A DNA stretch of 45,755 bases from Prevotella sp. (GCA_022788105.1 JALEVZ010000048.1:1-45755); one strand, 5' to 3'; shown: positions 8,373 through 17,943, numbered from the stretch's first letter. The notes: generated by a model not told the origin, from the letters alone. A program made the numbers and translations.

Positions 8373-8437
8373 CCGCAGACGCCTGCCTGCTTGCGACAGA
8401 CGTCCGTTTGGCTTGTTACAGATATCCAGTCTGTTTA

Positions 8438-9811
8438 TTACTGGTAACCCTTGTTCTGCTGTTTAGCGATGGTGGGGTTAGACTCCAGCTCTGACAGAGG
8501 GATGGGATAGATGCGATGGTAGTCGTTCACCTCGAGAGTCTTGCTGATGAGACCCTTTGTGATGGGGAGGTTCCAACGGCGCAGGTCGAACCAACGATGA
8601 CCCTCGTAGCAAAGCTCATGACGGCGCTCGAGGTTGATCTGAGCCATGAACTCCTCCTTTGTAGAGTAGGTCTTGTCTGTCCAGCCGGTGATGCGGTTCT
8701 TGCGGAGCTGGTTGAGCAGACTGTTAGCCTCGCCCATTCCGCCAGCCAGGTTTGCCTTTGCCTCAGCCATGATGAGCAGCATCTCTGATGAGCGGAGCAT
8801 CTTCTCGTTTACCAGACCCACCTTTGCGGTAGCACCCTTGTGCTTGATGATGCGCTTCACTGGCACGTTGTCGCGGTCGAGACCATCGTCGATGAAGAGT
8901 GCGAGACGTGTGTCGGCGGGGTCGAAGCTGTTGATGATCTCCTGTGAAGCCTCGAACAAGCTACTCTTGTCGTCCCAGAAGAACTCGTTGCCGAGCCTCT
9001 CGTCGTTGGCAGTACGGTTGATGCTGAAGAGCACCTCCTTTGTTGAACGGTCAATCCAGATGTTGGGATACTCGCTGATAGAGGCTATGGGGTTGGCGTC
9101 GAGCACCTGCTTAGCAGTCTTGTAGGCGTTGTCATAGTCTTTTGCGTAGAAGTAGATACGAGCCATGAGAGCGCGTGCAGCGTCCTTAGAGGCATATCCG
9201 TTGTTTGCCGGATGGTCTGCAGAGAGCTTAGAGACGGCCTCGTTGAGGTCTCTGAGCAGGAATGTGTAGCACTCCTCCACGCTGTTGCGTCCGAGTGTCT
9301 CGAACAGCACGGGCTTGTCGGTGTATGGCACGCCGTAAGAGGCCTTGTCGTTGAAGTCGGAGAAGAAGCGCACGAGGTCGAAGTAGAAGTATGAACGCAG
9401 GAAGATGGCGTTGCCCACGATGTCGTCGAGCTCCTTCTTGTCGGCGTCGGTCTCAGCCTTCACCTTTGTAGAGTTGTCGATGAGAGTGTTGGCCTCTGCT
9501 ATCACTCCGTAGAATGAAGACCACAGTCCGCTGTGGTCGCCAGTAGATGCGCTGTATGTCCACTTGTAGTTGTCGTCGTGTGCGCCACCGTTCTGTCCGC
9601 CCTTTATCACGTCGTCAGAGAGAGTGGCTGTTGCGCCGATGGTTGTTTTCCACGACGCTTTTGAGAATACACCGTTAAGCGACTGCTTCAGTGTCGATAC
9701 GCTTGTGGAAATCTGGCTGTCGCCCACCTTGTCAGTAGGTGTGAGGTCAGTAAAGTCGCACGCGGTCAGTGCCAGTGCGGCAAGTCCTATTATTGCTTTT
9801 GTAAGTTTCAT
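8438..9811 (-). CDS. SusD/RagB-family outer-membrane nutrient-binding lipoprotein
   Basis: A 457-residue surface lipoprotein that caps a SusC porin and binds the ligand outside the cell. A lipoprotein signal peptide ends in LTAC (Cys about 18). The SusD N-terminal TPR-like region contains SYFYFDLVRFFSDF and GVPYTDKPV. The C-terminal family signature is HELCYEGHRWFDLRRW (about 400-415), and the end IYPIPLSELESNP is also typical. It lies 14 nt downstream of susC on the same strand. No glycoside hydrolase, sulfatase or regulator gene adjoins, so the ligand is unknown; it could be a glycan or a peptide. Confidence 0.96.
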   Translation of the reverse strand: MKLTKAIIGLAALALTACDFTDLTPTDKVGDSQISTSVSTLKQSLNGVFSKASWKTTIGATATLSDDVIKGGQNGGAHDDNYKWTYSASTGDHSGLWSSFYGVIAEANTLIDNSTKVKAETDADKKELDDIVGNAIFLRSYFYFDLVRFFSDFNDKASYGVPYTDKPVLFETLGRNSVEECYTFLLRDLNEAVSKLSADHPANNGYASKDAARALMARIYFYAKDYDNAYKTAKQVLDANPIASISEYPNIWIDRSTKEVLFSINRTANDERLGNEFFWDDKSSLFEASQEIINSFDPADTRLALFIDDGLDRDNVPVKRIIKHKGATAKVGLVNEKMLRSSEMLLIMAEAKANLAGGMGEANSLLNQLRKNRITGWTDKTYSTKEEFMAQINLERRHELCYEGHRWFDLRRWNLPITKGLISKTLEVNDYHRIYPIPLSELESNPTIAKQQNKGYQ

Positions 9812-9825
9812 AATGGTCGTTGGTT

Positions 9826-12800
9826 TTAGAAGTTGATGTTCAGACCGAATGTGAATACACGCGGTGAGGGATAGATCATGGCGTCGGTGCCACTGCTGGT
9901 CTCAGGCTCCATACCGCTGTAGTCGGTGATGGTTAAGAGGTTCTCGCCCTGGAGATAAACCTGTGCTGAGCGCACGAGCTTAATCTTGTTGAGCAGCGAC
10001 TGCGGCAGAGTGTAGCCGAGGCGCAGAGTCTTCAGCTTGAGGTACGAAGCGTTCTCGAGGAACTGCGATGCCCAGGGGCTCGGGTTGTTCTGTGCGTCGA
10101 AGCGTGCGATGTTGGTCACGTCGCCCGGCTTACGCCACATGGTGAGCATGTAGGCGGGCTTGTTGCCGTTGAACGCATGGTTGTCGACATACCAGCGTGC
10201 AGAGTTCATGATGTAGTAGTCGAAGGCATAAGAGAAGTTTGCCGAGAGTTCGAAGCCCTTATAAGAGAGGTTGGTGAAGAATCCACCGAACCAAGGAATC
10301 TCGTATGACTTGAACTTGTCTACGAGGGGAGCCTCGTCGATCTTCTCTGTCTTTGTGCCGTCAGCCTTGTAGAACTGCACCTCACCGTCGTCGGGGTTGA
10401 CGCCTGCCCACTCTACCATGTACCATGTGCCGAGCGCCTTACCCACCTCATAGAGGTTGTCGCCGTCGACGAACTTGTTTTCAGCATTTGCCCATACGCC
10501 GAGGTCGGTAATCTTGTTCTTGTTGTAGCTGATGTTGCCACCGATGGTCCAAACGAAGTCAGACTTGATGGGAGTAACAGCGAACGAGAGTTCAACACCA
10601 CGGTTGGCGATAGAACCGGCGTTGGTAGGAATCTGGCTGAAGCCTGAGATCTGAGAAATCTTCTTAAACATCAGCAGGTCCTTTGTAGTCTTGTTATAGT
10701 AGTCGAGCGAGAGGCTTACGCGGTTGTCGAAGCCCTTGAAGTCAACACCGAAGTCGAACTGTCGCGAGGTCTCCCACTTCAGGTCGGGGTTACCAGCCTC
10801 TATGCGTACGTAGCCGGGGTTGCCGTTGTATGATGTCTTGCCGTAGCCTGTGAATGTCACGAAGTCGCCGATGCCGTCCTGGTTACCGTTGGTACCCATG
10901 CTGGCGCGCACCTTCAACTGGTTAATCCAATTGATGTCTTTGAGGAACTCTTCGTTCTCCATGTTCCATCCAGCACCGATAGACCAGAACATAGCGTGCT
11001 TGTTGCTGCCGACGAACTTTGAAGACTCGTCGTAACGGAGGCTGGCAGAGAGGTCGTAGCGGCGGTCGTAGGTGTAAGCCCACTGTGTGAAGTAAGACAA
11101 CAGGTTGTTGTGAGTCTTAGAACCGTCGATGGTAGGCTTGAACGCTGACGAGCCAGTCTTGTCGCCGATACCTGCTGGCGAGTTGGTCATGAACTGGTCG
11201 AGGTCGTAACCTGTCTGGTTGAAGCCAGAGTAGATGCGGTCATACATTTCCATACCTATCACGCCCGACACCATGTGCTTGCCCGCGAATGTGCGGTTCA
11301 TGTTCAGGGTGTTGGTCCATGTGTAGTAGCGTGTGTCGCTGGTGCGCTGGCTCAGATAGCCGTGGTTGTTCACTGCCTTCGGGTGGTCGCGGTCGAGCGA
11401 TGTCATGCCCTTGCGGTTGTAGTAGTCGAGACCGAAGCTTGTCTTGAAGCGCAACCAGTCGGTGATGCGTGCGTTCAGGAACGCTGTGCCCACCATGCGG
11501 TAGAGCTGTGTCTCACGGTTGAAGTATTTCAGGATGAGCGTGGGGTTGTCGCCCTGAATCCAGTCTTCCGGTGACTCATACGGATAAGCGAGCAGAGATG
11601 TGAACCAGGGGTTCTGCCAAGAATAGCGTCCCTCACCGGTGCTCGGGTCGGAAGTGTGGGTGTCAGAGTAGCCGATGCTCAGGTTTACACCCATGTCGAA
11701 CACGCGGTTAATCTTTGTGCTCACGTTGATGCGAGTGTTGTAGCGTTCCATCTCAGAGCCGCGGAGCGCACCCTGCTGGTCAAGATAAGAGCCAGAGATA
11801 TAGAACTTTGTGCGGTCGTTGCCACCAGAGAGTGACACGCTGTGCTCCATAGAGAACGCGTCGTGGGTCATCTCGTCCATCCAGTCGGTGTCTGTGGCAC
11901 GAGCCTTTGTCAGACGGTCGCGACCAGAGGTGAGCGTAGCCATCTCTGTGGGGGTCAGTGTGCCGTTCTTCTCCTTTGCCTCGAGTGCGAGGAGATACAT
12001 CAGCGGGAACGCCTTAGAGTTGGGGTTTGCCTCGGCGCAGTAGGTCTGGTAGAGAATGTTCTCAGGACCTGTCATCATGCGCGACTTCGGGTCGCGGAGC
12101 ATGGAGAGGCTCATCTTCGTAGAGTAGCTCACCTGCACGCGGCCGGCAGCACCCTGCTTTGTGGTGATGACGATCACACCGTTGGCACCACGCGAACCGT
12201 AGATGGCTGTTGACGAAGCGTCTTTGAGCACCTGTATGTCGGCGATGTCGTTGGCGTTGAGCGATGCAAACTGTGCTGCCTCTATCTCGTTGCCGTCGAG
12301 GATGTAGAGCGGAGTGTTGCTACCGTTGATAGAACCTGTACCGCGAATACGAATCTTTACGTCGTTGCTACCAGGCTGTGACGAGCCTGTAGAGATGAGC
12401 AAGCCCGGCACACGGCCCTGCATACGGTCTTCGAGTGAAGACGAGGTGTTGCTCTCAATCTTCTTGCCGCTCAGCTCCTGTATGGAGCCAGTAATCTGAC
12501 TACGCTTCACGAGGTTGTAGCCCACTACTACTACCTGGTCCAGCGAGTTGATGTCTTCTGCGAGTCGCACGTTCACAACGTTGCGTCCGCTTACGTTTAC
12601 AGTCTCTGTAGCGAAACCCACATAGCTCACAGAGATGCGGGTAACGTTTTCGGGAAGCGACAACCTGAAGTTGCCGTCGATGTCGGTAATGGTCTTCACA
12701 GCAGCGCCCACAGCCGATACGGTGGCACCGATTACGGGCTCACCATTGCTGTCTACCACGTTGCCGGTCACGGCACGTGTCTTAGCCTGTTGTGTGACAG

Positions 12801-12921
12801 TTGTAACATTCAAACCGATTGGCGCAGCGGCAGCCGACTGCTGTCGTGCGATGGCAGAACTTGTACCGAAAAGTCCGGCGGCAAGCATGGCCACGAACAA
12901 GGTTAATTCCGGTTTTTTCAT
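9826..12921 (-). CDS. SusC/RagA-family TonB-dependent outer-membrane transporter
   Basis: A 1031-residue TonB-dependent transporter that imports ligand captured by its SusD partner. It has a signal peptide (about 1-25), a CarboxypepD_reg-like domain (about 50-125: GNVVDSNGEPVIGATV), a TonB-box-like DQVVVVGY (about 127-134), a plug domain with the SusC signature VLKDASSTAIYGSRGANGV (about 230-248), and a C-terminal 22-strand barrel ending in the aromatic-terminated VFTFGLNINF. Length is normal for the family. The ~490 bp upstream contain no sigma/anti-sigma pair or hybrid two-component gene, unlike many polysaccharide utilisation loci. This is an isolated susCD pair within the window. Confidence 0.97.
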   Translation of the reverse strand: MKKPELTLFVAMLAAGLFGTSSAIARQQSAAAAPIGLNVTTVTQQAKTRAVTGNVVDSNGEPVIGATVSAVGAAVKTITDIDGNFRLSLPENVTRISVSYVGFATETVNVSGRNVVNVRLAEDINSLDQVVVVGYNLVKRSQITGSIQELSGKKIESNTSSSLEDRMQGRVPGLLISTGSSQPGSNDVKIRIRGTGSINGSNTPLYILDGNEIEAAQFASLNANDIADIQVLKDASSTAIYGSRGANGVIVITTKQGAAGRVQVSYSTKMSLSMLRDPKSRMMTGPENILYQTYCAEANPNSKAFPLMYLLALEAKEKNGTLTPTEMATLTSGRDRLTKARATDTDWMDEMTHDAFSMEHSVSLSGGNDRTKFYISGSYLDQQGALRGSEMERYNTRINVSTKINRVFDMGVNLSIGYSDTHTSDPSTGEGRYSWQNPWFTSLLAYPYESPEDWIQGDNPTLILKYFNRETQLYRMVGTAFLNARITDWLRFKTSFGLDYYNRKGMTSLDRDHPKAVNNHGYLSQRTSDTRYYTWTNTLNMNRTFAGKHMVSGVIGMEMYDRIYSGFNQTGYDLDQFMTNSPAGIGDKTGSSAFKPTIDGSKTHNNLLSYFTQWAYTYDRRYDLSASLRYDESSKFVGSNKHAMFWSIGAGWNMENEEFLKDINWINQLKVRASMGTNGNQDGIGDFVTFTGYGKTSYNGNPGYVRIEAGNPDLKWETSRQFDFGVDFKGFDNRVSLSLDYYNKTTKDLLMFKKISQISGFSQIPTNAGSIANRGVELSFAVTPIKSDFVWTIGGNISYNKNKITDLGVWANAENKFVDGDNLYEVGKALGTWYMVEWAGVNPDDGEVQFYKADGTKTEKIDEAPLVDKFKSYEIPWFGGFFTNLSYKGFELSANFSYAFDYYIMNSARWYVDNHAFNGNKPAYMLTMWRKPGDVTNIARFDAQNNPSPWASQFLENASYLKLKTLRLGYTLPQSLLNKIKLVRSAQVYLQGENLLTITDYSGMEPETSSGTDAMIYPSPRVFTFGLNINF

Positions 12922-13413
12922 ACTTTTTTGATTAATGGTTTATAAATTGTTAGTATGTAGCACGTTTTCTTTGCAGCTGCCTTTACGGGACGTTCTGTTA
13001 GACAAGACAGTACACGCACCGCGGCTCTTGCGCGGAAGTTGTTGCTGGTGGATATTTTATGCTGTGGCCTTACAAATGCCGTTACAGCTTATGTTGTTTC
13101 TTGTTTTGTCGCGTTTTTAGTCGTTTAACTAAATGTTTCAGTAGATTCGCCCAGGGACGTCGTGACGTCTTGGTGTTTTTTTACATTGTCGTGGTTTAGG
13201 CGATGGTTTTTAGTTGTCGTTTTTGTGGTGTTTTTATGGAGTTTGTGGCTCTTGTAAGAGCAGAGTGCCTCCCGTGGTGCAGCCGCAGGGCTGCCGTGGG
13301 TGTCTTTTCATCGGTGAGCGCCGGCGGCACATGATGTGTGTCAGCCAGTCGCACCGTAGTATGGATTTTTTATGTCTTTCGGCTCCGCCGCGGGGCGTCG
13401 CCGGGTTGAGTCT
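12922..13413. other. Intergenic region upstream of susC, no gene seen
   Basis: This 492-bp region lies between the susC start and the cysS stop, both on the minus strand. It is T-rich on the plus strand. I found no TAnnTTTG box in the correct orientation within the first 200 bp and no convincing terminator for cysS. The short ORFs here look like shadows. Confidence 0.4.
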
Positions 13414-14904
13414 TTATTTGTTTAGCTTCCAGACGCAGCCGTCTTTGGTGTCCATCACCTCGAAGCCAGCGTCTTTGAGCGCGTCGCGTATCTGGTCGCA
13501 GGTACACCAGTCTTTGTTGGCGCGTGCCTTCGAACGGAGGTCGAGCACCATGTCTACCACTTTGCCAAATGCCTCTTCACGCTCGCCGCTGTCGGCGGAG
13601 CGGTCGTCGCGCAAGCCGAGCACGTCAAACGCGAAGGTGTGCATGGTGTCGGCGAGCAGCTTCAGGTCGTCAGCGCTGATGGTGGCCTTGTGGTCGACGA
13701 GCTTGTTCACCGTGGTGCATGCCTCGAACAGATGGCTGATGACCTGCGGTGTGGCGAGGTCGTCGTTCATGGCGTCGTAGCATTTGTCTGCCAATGTGGT
13801 GGCGAGGCGGTGGGTGTCAGCGTCGCTCTCTGTGGCGGTCTTCACGCGGCAGAGGTCGGCAATGCCGTTCATCAGGCGCTCCAGTCCCTTCTCGCTTGCC
13901 ATGAGTGCTTCGTTGGAGAAGTCTACGGTGCCGCGGTAGTGGGCGGAGAGTATGAAGAATCGTATGGTCATGGGCGAGTACGCCTTGTCAAGCGAGGGGT
14001 GTGTGCCCTTGAAGAACTCTTCGAGTGTGATGAAGTTGCCGAGGCTCTTGCCCATCTTCTGTCCGTTGATGGTGAGCATGTTGTTGTGCATCCAGTAGTG
14101 CACCATCTGGTCGCCCTGCGACGCCACAGCCTGTGCTATCTCGCACTCGTGGTGTGGGAACACGAGGTCCATGCCGCCACCGTGTATGTCGAAGTGTGCG
14201 CCGAGGTATTTGCGACCCATCGCCGTACACTCGCAGTGCCATCCTGGGAAGCCGTCGCTCCAGGGGCTGGGCCAGCGCATGATGTGTTCGGGCTGTGCCT
14301 TCTTCCACAGTGCGAAGTCGGCCTGGTTGCGCTTCTCGCCTACTCCGTCGAGCTCTCGCGACGCGTCTTTCACGTCGTCGAGGTTGCGACCAGAGAGTAT
14401 GCCGTAGTGGTGCTGCTCGTTATATTTCTTTACGTCGAAATATACCGAACCGTTGCTTATGTATGCAAAGCCGTTGTCGAGTATCTGCTGCACGAGCTGC
14501 TCCTGCTCTATGATGTGGCCCGTAGCGTGAGGCTCAATGCTGGGTGGCAACACGTTGAGGGCGTCCATGGCGGCGTGGTAGCGGTTGGTGTAGTACTGCG
14601 CTATCTCCATTGGTTCGAGCTGCTCGAGGCGCGCCTTCTTCTCTATCTTGTCATCGCCGTCGTCGCCGTCGTGCTCCAGGTGTCCCACGTCGGTGATATT
14701 GCGCACGTAGCGCACCTTGTAGCCGATGTGTTTGAGGTAGCGGAAGAGTACGTCAAACGTGATGGCGGGACGCGCGTGTCCCAGATGCGGGTCGCCGTAG
14801 ACGGTCGGTCCGCAGACATACATGCCCACATTGGGTGCATGCATCGGTTTGAACAGTTCTTTCTGACGAGTAAGCGTGTTGTATATAATTAGAGGCTGTG
14901 CCAT
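13414..14904 (-). CDS. cysS: Cysteinyl-tRNA synthetase
   Basis: A 496-residue class I aminoacyl-tRNA synthetase that charges tRNA-Cys. Visible are the HIGH-type motif in [11 protein letters not shown] (about 36-46), the zinc-site cysteines and histidines ([25 protein letters not shown]) and the KMSKS-type loop [10 protein letters not shown]. The ORF track starts 43 codons upstream, but the family N-terminus is [18 protein letters not shown], so I place the start at 14904. The upstream extension lies over the promoter: a TAAGTTTGC box is 84 bp upstream on the minus strand. The 417-residue plus-strand ORF over it is a shadow. Confidence 0.97.
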   Translation of the reverse strand: MAQPLIIYNTLTRQKELFKPMHAPNVGMYVCGPTVYGDPHLGHARPAITFDVLFRYLKHIGYKVRYVRNITDVGHLEHDGDDGDDKIEKKARLEQLEPMEIAQYYTNRYHAAMDALNVLPPSIEPHATGHIIEQEQLVQQILDNGFAYISNGSVYFDVKKYNEQHHYGILSGRNLDDVKDASRELDGVGEKRNQADFALWKKAQPEHIMRWPSPWSDGFPGWHCECTAMGRKYLGAHFDIHGGGMDLVFPHHECEIAQAVASQGDQMVHYWMHNNMLTINGQKMGKSLGNFITLEEFFKGTHPSLDKAYSPMTIRFFILSAHYRGTVDFSNEALMASEKGLERLMNGIADLCRVKTATESDADTHRLATTLADKCYDAMNDDLATPQVISHLFEACTTVNKLVDHKATISADDLKLLADTMHTFAFDVLGLRDDRSADSGEREEAFGKVVDMVLDLRSKARANKDWCTCDQIRDALKDAGFEVMDTKDGCVWKLNK

Positions 14905-14987
14905 AATATCACTTTTCCTATTGATAATGTTGCTTGTTGTTAGTTGCCTGAGATTGATTCTCTGTCTGCCACGGACAGGTTTCGGGT

Positions 14988-14996
14988 GCAAACTTA
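14988..14996 (-). promoter_or_regulatory. -7 promoter box for cysS
   Basis: Read on the minus strand this is TAAGTTTGC, matching TAnnTTTGC, about 84 bp before the chosen cysS start. Its position inside the longer ORF-track frame supports the shorter cysS start. Confidence 0.6.
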
Positions 14997-15183
14997 CAAA
15001 AAAAATTTGATTTAATGAAAAATAACTGTTCAATTTTTATGGCACGACTTACGAATGTGTCGTGTGGCAGCGGTGGAGTGGTGGGCTTGGTGGTTACTGG
15101 CAGTGTGGTGGTTGGTGTCTGCTGGCAGTGTGTGTATAGCATGGCGGCAGTTGTTGTGTGTGTTGTCTGCCGCCATGCGAGGT

Positions 15184-16119
15184 TTAGAGGTTTATGGTTT
15201 TGTCTACAAAGTAGCGTGGGCGTCGTTTCACTTCGGTATAAATCTTTCCGATATACACGCCTGTGATGCCCACGCCGGTGGTCACTACGCCGCCAATGAA
15301 CCACAACGACACGAGTATCGACGTCCAGCCCTCTATGGTGCGGCCTGTGAAGTGCTCGTACAGGGCGTAGACTATGATAATCAGCGCCACGAGCGTCATG
15401 GTGAGTCCTGCGAAGGTGATGAACTTCAGTGGCGCGGTGGAGAACGATGTGATGCCGTCGATGGAGAAGCTTATCATCTTCTTCAACGGATATTTAGACT
15501 CGCCAGCGGTGCGGGCGGTGCGGTCGTAGTAGACATATCCCTCGTTGAAACCCAGCTGCCGCACTATGCCACGCAGGAACATGTTGCGCTCGGGATATTG
15601 CATGAGAGCCTGCACGGCGCGGCGTGTCATCATGCGGAAGTCGGCGTGGTTGTAGAGCATGTTCTTGTCGGCGGTCTGCATCACGCGGTAAAACGCCTGT
15701 GCCGTGGTGCGTTTAAACCACGTGTCGGTCTTGCGCTCTTTCCTCACGCCGTAGACTATGTCGCAGCCTTGCAGCACCTGGCGTGCCATGTCTACGATGG
15801 CAGACTCGTCGTCTTGCAGGTCGGCGTCGATAGACACGGTGGCGTCGCACTTGTCGACAGCCTGTTCCAGTCCTGCCCACAGCGCGTTCTGGTGGCCTAC
15901 GTTATGGGCGAGCTTCAGTCCTGACACCTCGGGGTGACGGTCGGCGGCGTCGCTGATGAGTTGCCATGTGCGGTCGCGGCTGCCGTCGTCGACAAGCAGC
16001 AGACGTGCCTCCACCGACAGCTCGTCGCGGAGACGTGTGATGAGTGCTGTCAGTCGCTCCAACGACCACGGCAACACTTCTTCTTCATTGTAGCACGGAA
16101 TAACGATGTATAGTTTCAC
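15184..16119 (-). CDS. GT2 polyisoprenyl-phosphate glycosyltransferase (DPM1/GtrB-like)
   Basis: A 311-residue family-2 glycosyltransferase. A GT-A domain begins at the N-terminus (IVIPCYNEEEVL), with the nucleotide-binding LLLVDDGSRDRTW (about 40-52) and DXD-type SIDADLQDD (about 95-103). Two C-terminal transmembrane helices (about 235-255 and 267-290) place it in the GtrB/DPM1-like group that transfers a sugar from a nucleotide donor to a polyprenyl phosphate at the inner membrane, feeding cell-surface glycan or lipid-A decoration. Donor and acceptor are unknown. R1 copy B lies immediately upstream and cysS downstream. Confidence 0.9.
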   Translation of the reverse strand: MKLYIVIPCYNEEEVLPWSLERLTALITRLRDELSVEARLLLVDDGSRDRTWQLISDAADRHPEVSGLKLAHNVGHQNALWAGLEQAVDKCDATVSIDADLQDDESAIVDMARQVLQGCDIVYGVRKERKTDTWFKRTTAQAFYRVMQTADKNMLYNHADFRMMTRRAVQALMQYPERNMFLRGIVRQLGFNEGYVYYDRTARTAGESKYPLKKMISFSIDGITSFSTAPLKFITFAGLTMTLVALIIIVYALYEHFTGRTIEGWTSILVSLWFIGGVVTTGVGITGVYIGKIYTEVKRRPRYFVDKTINL

Positions 16120-16178
16120 CTTTATAGATTGTTTTTAATGTTTAGTCTAATCAATAGGGGGAGAAGGCGGCTTTCGGG

Positions 16179-16523
16179 AGCCCCTCTCCAGCTCTCCCCA
16201 CCGGGGAGAGGGCTTGGCTTCTTGGAGGGCTTTTCCTTGAGAGCCCTCTCCGTCTCACTTCGCTGGAAAGAGAGGAGCGGGCGCGTTTTGCTTGAGAGCC
16301 CTCTCCGTCTCACTTCGCTGGGGAGAGAGGAGCGGGCGCGGGGGCGTTTTGGTGGCGGCTGACGCCGCTGGTACTATCGGGATAGGGCGGCTGGCATTTC
16401 CAGCCTTACTAGATGTTCTAGATATTCTAGAAGGCGGCATTAGCCGCCTGACCAGAGGAATAGCTCCCTCCCACTGGCGACAGCCCTACCCTCTCCCCGG
16501 CTGGGGAGAGATGGAGAGGGGCT
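16179..16523. mobile_element. R1 element copy B (MITE-like)
   Basis: A 345-bp copy of the R1 element: left arm 16179-16212, right arm 16489-16523, inverted with respect to each other. Between them are two copies of a ~60-bp unit containing GAGCCCTCTCCGTCTCACTT, then the same hairpin series and GATGTTCTAGATATTCTAGA core as copies A and C. It sits between the GT2 and PAP2-like genes. The right arm is followed directly by further arm copies. Confidence 0.75.
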
Positions 16524-16683
16524 GTTTTTACCTTTAACCGACCATCTCCTCCATCAACGGCCCTCTCCCCGGCTGGGGAGAGACGGAGAGGGGCTGTTTT
16601 TACCTTTAACCGACCATCTCCTCCATCAACGGCCCTCTCCCCGGCTGGGGAGAGATGGAGAGGGGCTGTTTTTACCTTTTTAC
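16489..16683. repeat. 72-bp tandem repeats built on the R1 right arm
   Basis: Two full copies and one partial copy (starts 16489, 16561, 16633) of a 72-bp unit made of the R1 right arm plus GTTTTTACCTTTAACCGACC and CATCTCCTCCATCAACGG. The same unit occurs at 17789-17896 and 19797-19900. The last copy runs into TACCTTTTTACCC tracts that end just before the PAP2-like stop codon. Confidence 0.85.
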
Positions 16684-16713
16684 CCTTTTACCTTTTTACC
16701 TTTAAAAGTCCCT

Positions 16714-17337
16714 TTAAACATAGTTCGCCATTATCAGCACGAAGGCGACGGCTTGTCCTGTGAGAAATCCCGCCACCACCTGCCACAGCGTGTGTTGCAG
16801 GAGCACCATGCGACTTGTGCCCACCATGCCGCCAACGACGAACACCAGACACAGCCACCACATAGGGTTGAAGCCAAAGAGTATGGCAAACGCCTGCAGC
16901 GACCCTGCCACGCCACCTATCGCCGCGGTGTGGGTCGATATTTTCCACCAGATGTTTATCATGGCGCAGCACATCTGTATGGCGAGTGCCGCCATGAGTA
17001 TGATGGTCATAAAATGGGGTATGTGTCCTGTCTCCATGATGGTGTAGCACAGGGCGTAGCACATGATGGAGATGACGTATGGCACCATACGCTTCTCCTT
17101 GCGCCCCAGCTCCCACAGCGTCCAGCCGTGGTAGTGGCGGTAGAAACGTATGAGCAGCGTGGGCATGAGTATGGTGAACAGATACACCATGCCCACCACG
17201 CGCAGCTTGTATGCCAGCGGTGCAATGTTGAGGTAGCTGAACATGAACATCACCACAAATCCTACCAACGACAGGTAGAACGGTGTGAACACCATGCTCA
17301 GCACTCGTGCAGCCAATATAAGATGTTTCTCTTTCAT
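16714..17337 (-). CDS. PAP2-like integral membrane protein
   Basis: A 207-residue protein with about six transmembrane helices. The ORF track begins 60 codons upstream inside R1 sequence (MRRRGLSSKN...); the hydrophobic protein itself starts at MKEKHLILAARVLSM, so I place the start at 17337. PAP2-type motifs are partly present: KEKRMVP (about 79-85), WWKISTHTAAIGG (about 131-143) for the first histidine, and LLQHTLWQVVAG (about 178-189) for the second. The last has glutamine where classical PAP2 enzymes have the catalytic-relay aspartate. It is probably a lipid or isoprenoid phosphatase-like protein, possibly catalytically altered. R1 elements flank it on both sides. Confidence 0.75.
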   Translation of the reverse strand: MKEKHLILAARVLSMVFTPFYLSLVGFVVMFMFSYLNIAPLAYKLRVVGMVYLFTILMPTLLIRFYRHYHGWTLWELGRKEKRMVPYVISIMCYALCYTIMETGHIPHFMTIILMAALAIQMCCAMINIWWKISTHTAAIGGVAGSLQAFAILFGFNPMWWLCLVFVVGGMVGTSRMVLLQHTLWQVVAGFLTGQAVAFVLIMANYV

Positions 17338-17380
17338 ATATCCGAAACTCACACTATTAGAAGGAAGAGTGAAAAATAGA

Positions 17381-17820
17381 AGCCCCTCTCCAGCTCTCCC
17401 CACCGGGGAGAGGGCGGGCGCGAGCGCGTTTTTGCTTGAGAGTCTTCTCCGTCTCACTTCGCTGGGGAGAGAGGCGGGCGCGAGCGCGTTTTTGCTTGAG
17501 AGCCCTCTCCGTCTCACTTCGCTGGGGAGAGATGGGCGGGCGCGAGCGCGTTTTGCTTGAGAGCCCTCTCCGTCTCACTTCGCTGGGGAGAGAGGGGCGG
17601 GCGCGAGCGCGTTTTGGTGGCGGCTGACGCCGCTGGTGATAGTGAATAGTACGGATAGCAGAGCTATCCTTGCTAGAAATTCTAGGGCGGCTGGCATAGC
17701 CAGCCTTACTAGATGTTCTAGATATTCTAGGAGGCGGCATTAGCCGCCTGACTAGAGGAATATATCCCTCCCACTGGCGACAGCCCTACCCTCTCCCCGG
17801 CTGGGGAGACGGAGGGGGCT
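17381..17820. mobile_element. R1 element copy C (MITE-like, internally expanded)
   Basis: A 440-bp R1 copy: left arm 17381-17414, shortened right arm 17789-17820. It holds three head-to-tail ~60-bp units (starts 17415, 17475, about 17537) containing CGGGCGCGAGCGCGTTTT and a degenerate arm, then the three-hairpin core with an extra short insertion (AGTACGGATAGCAGAGCTAT) compared with copy B. A further arm copy follows at 17856-17890. It fills the rpoN to PAP2-like spacer. Confidence 0.75.
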
Positions 17821-17943
17821 GTTTTACCTTTAACCGCCCATCTCCTCCATCAACGACCCTCTCCCCGACTGGGGAGAGATGGAGAGGGGCTTTTTTACCT
17901 TTTTACCCTTTTACCTTTTTACCTTTAAAAGTCCCTTTAAAAA

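Noticed and set aside
13639-14892. 417-aa plus-strand ORF over cysS
   Set aside because: Antisense shadow of cysS; no recognisable motif, biased composition.
15055-15924. 289-aa plus-strand ORF over the GT2 glycosyltransferase
   Set aside because: Antisense shadow; the minus-strand frame has clear GT2 motifs.
16122-16440. Short ORFs (SSKNALAP / LSPQRSETE types) in the R1 copies
   Set aside because: They recur wherever R1 arms occur and are by-products of the repeat sequence.
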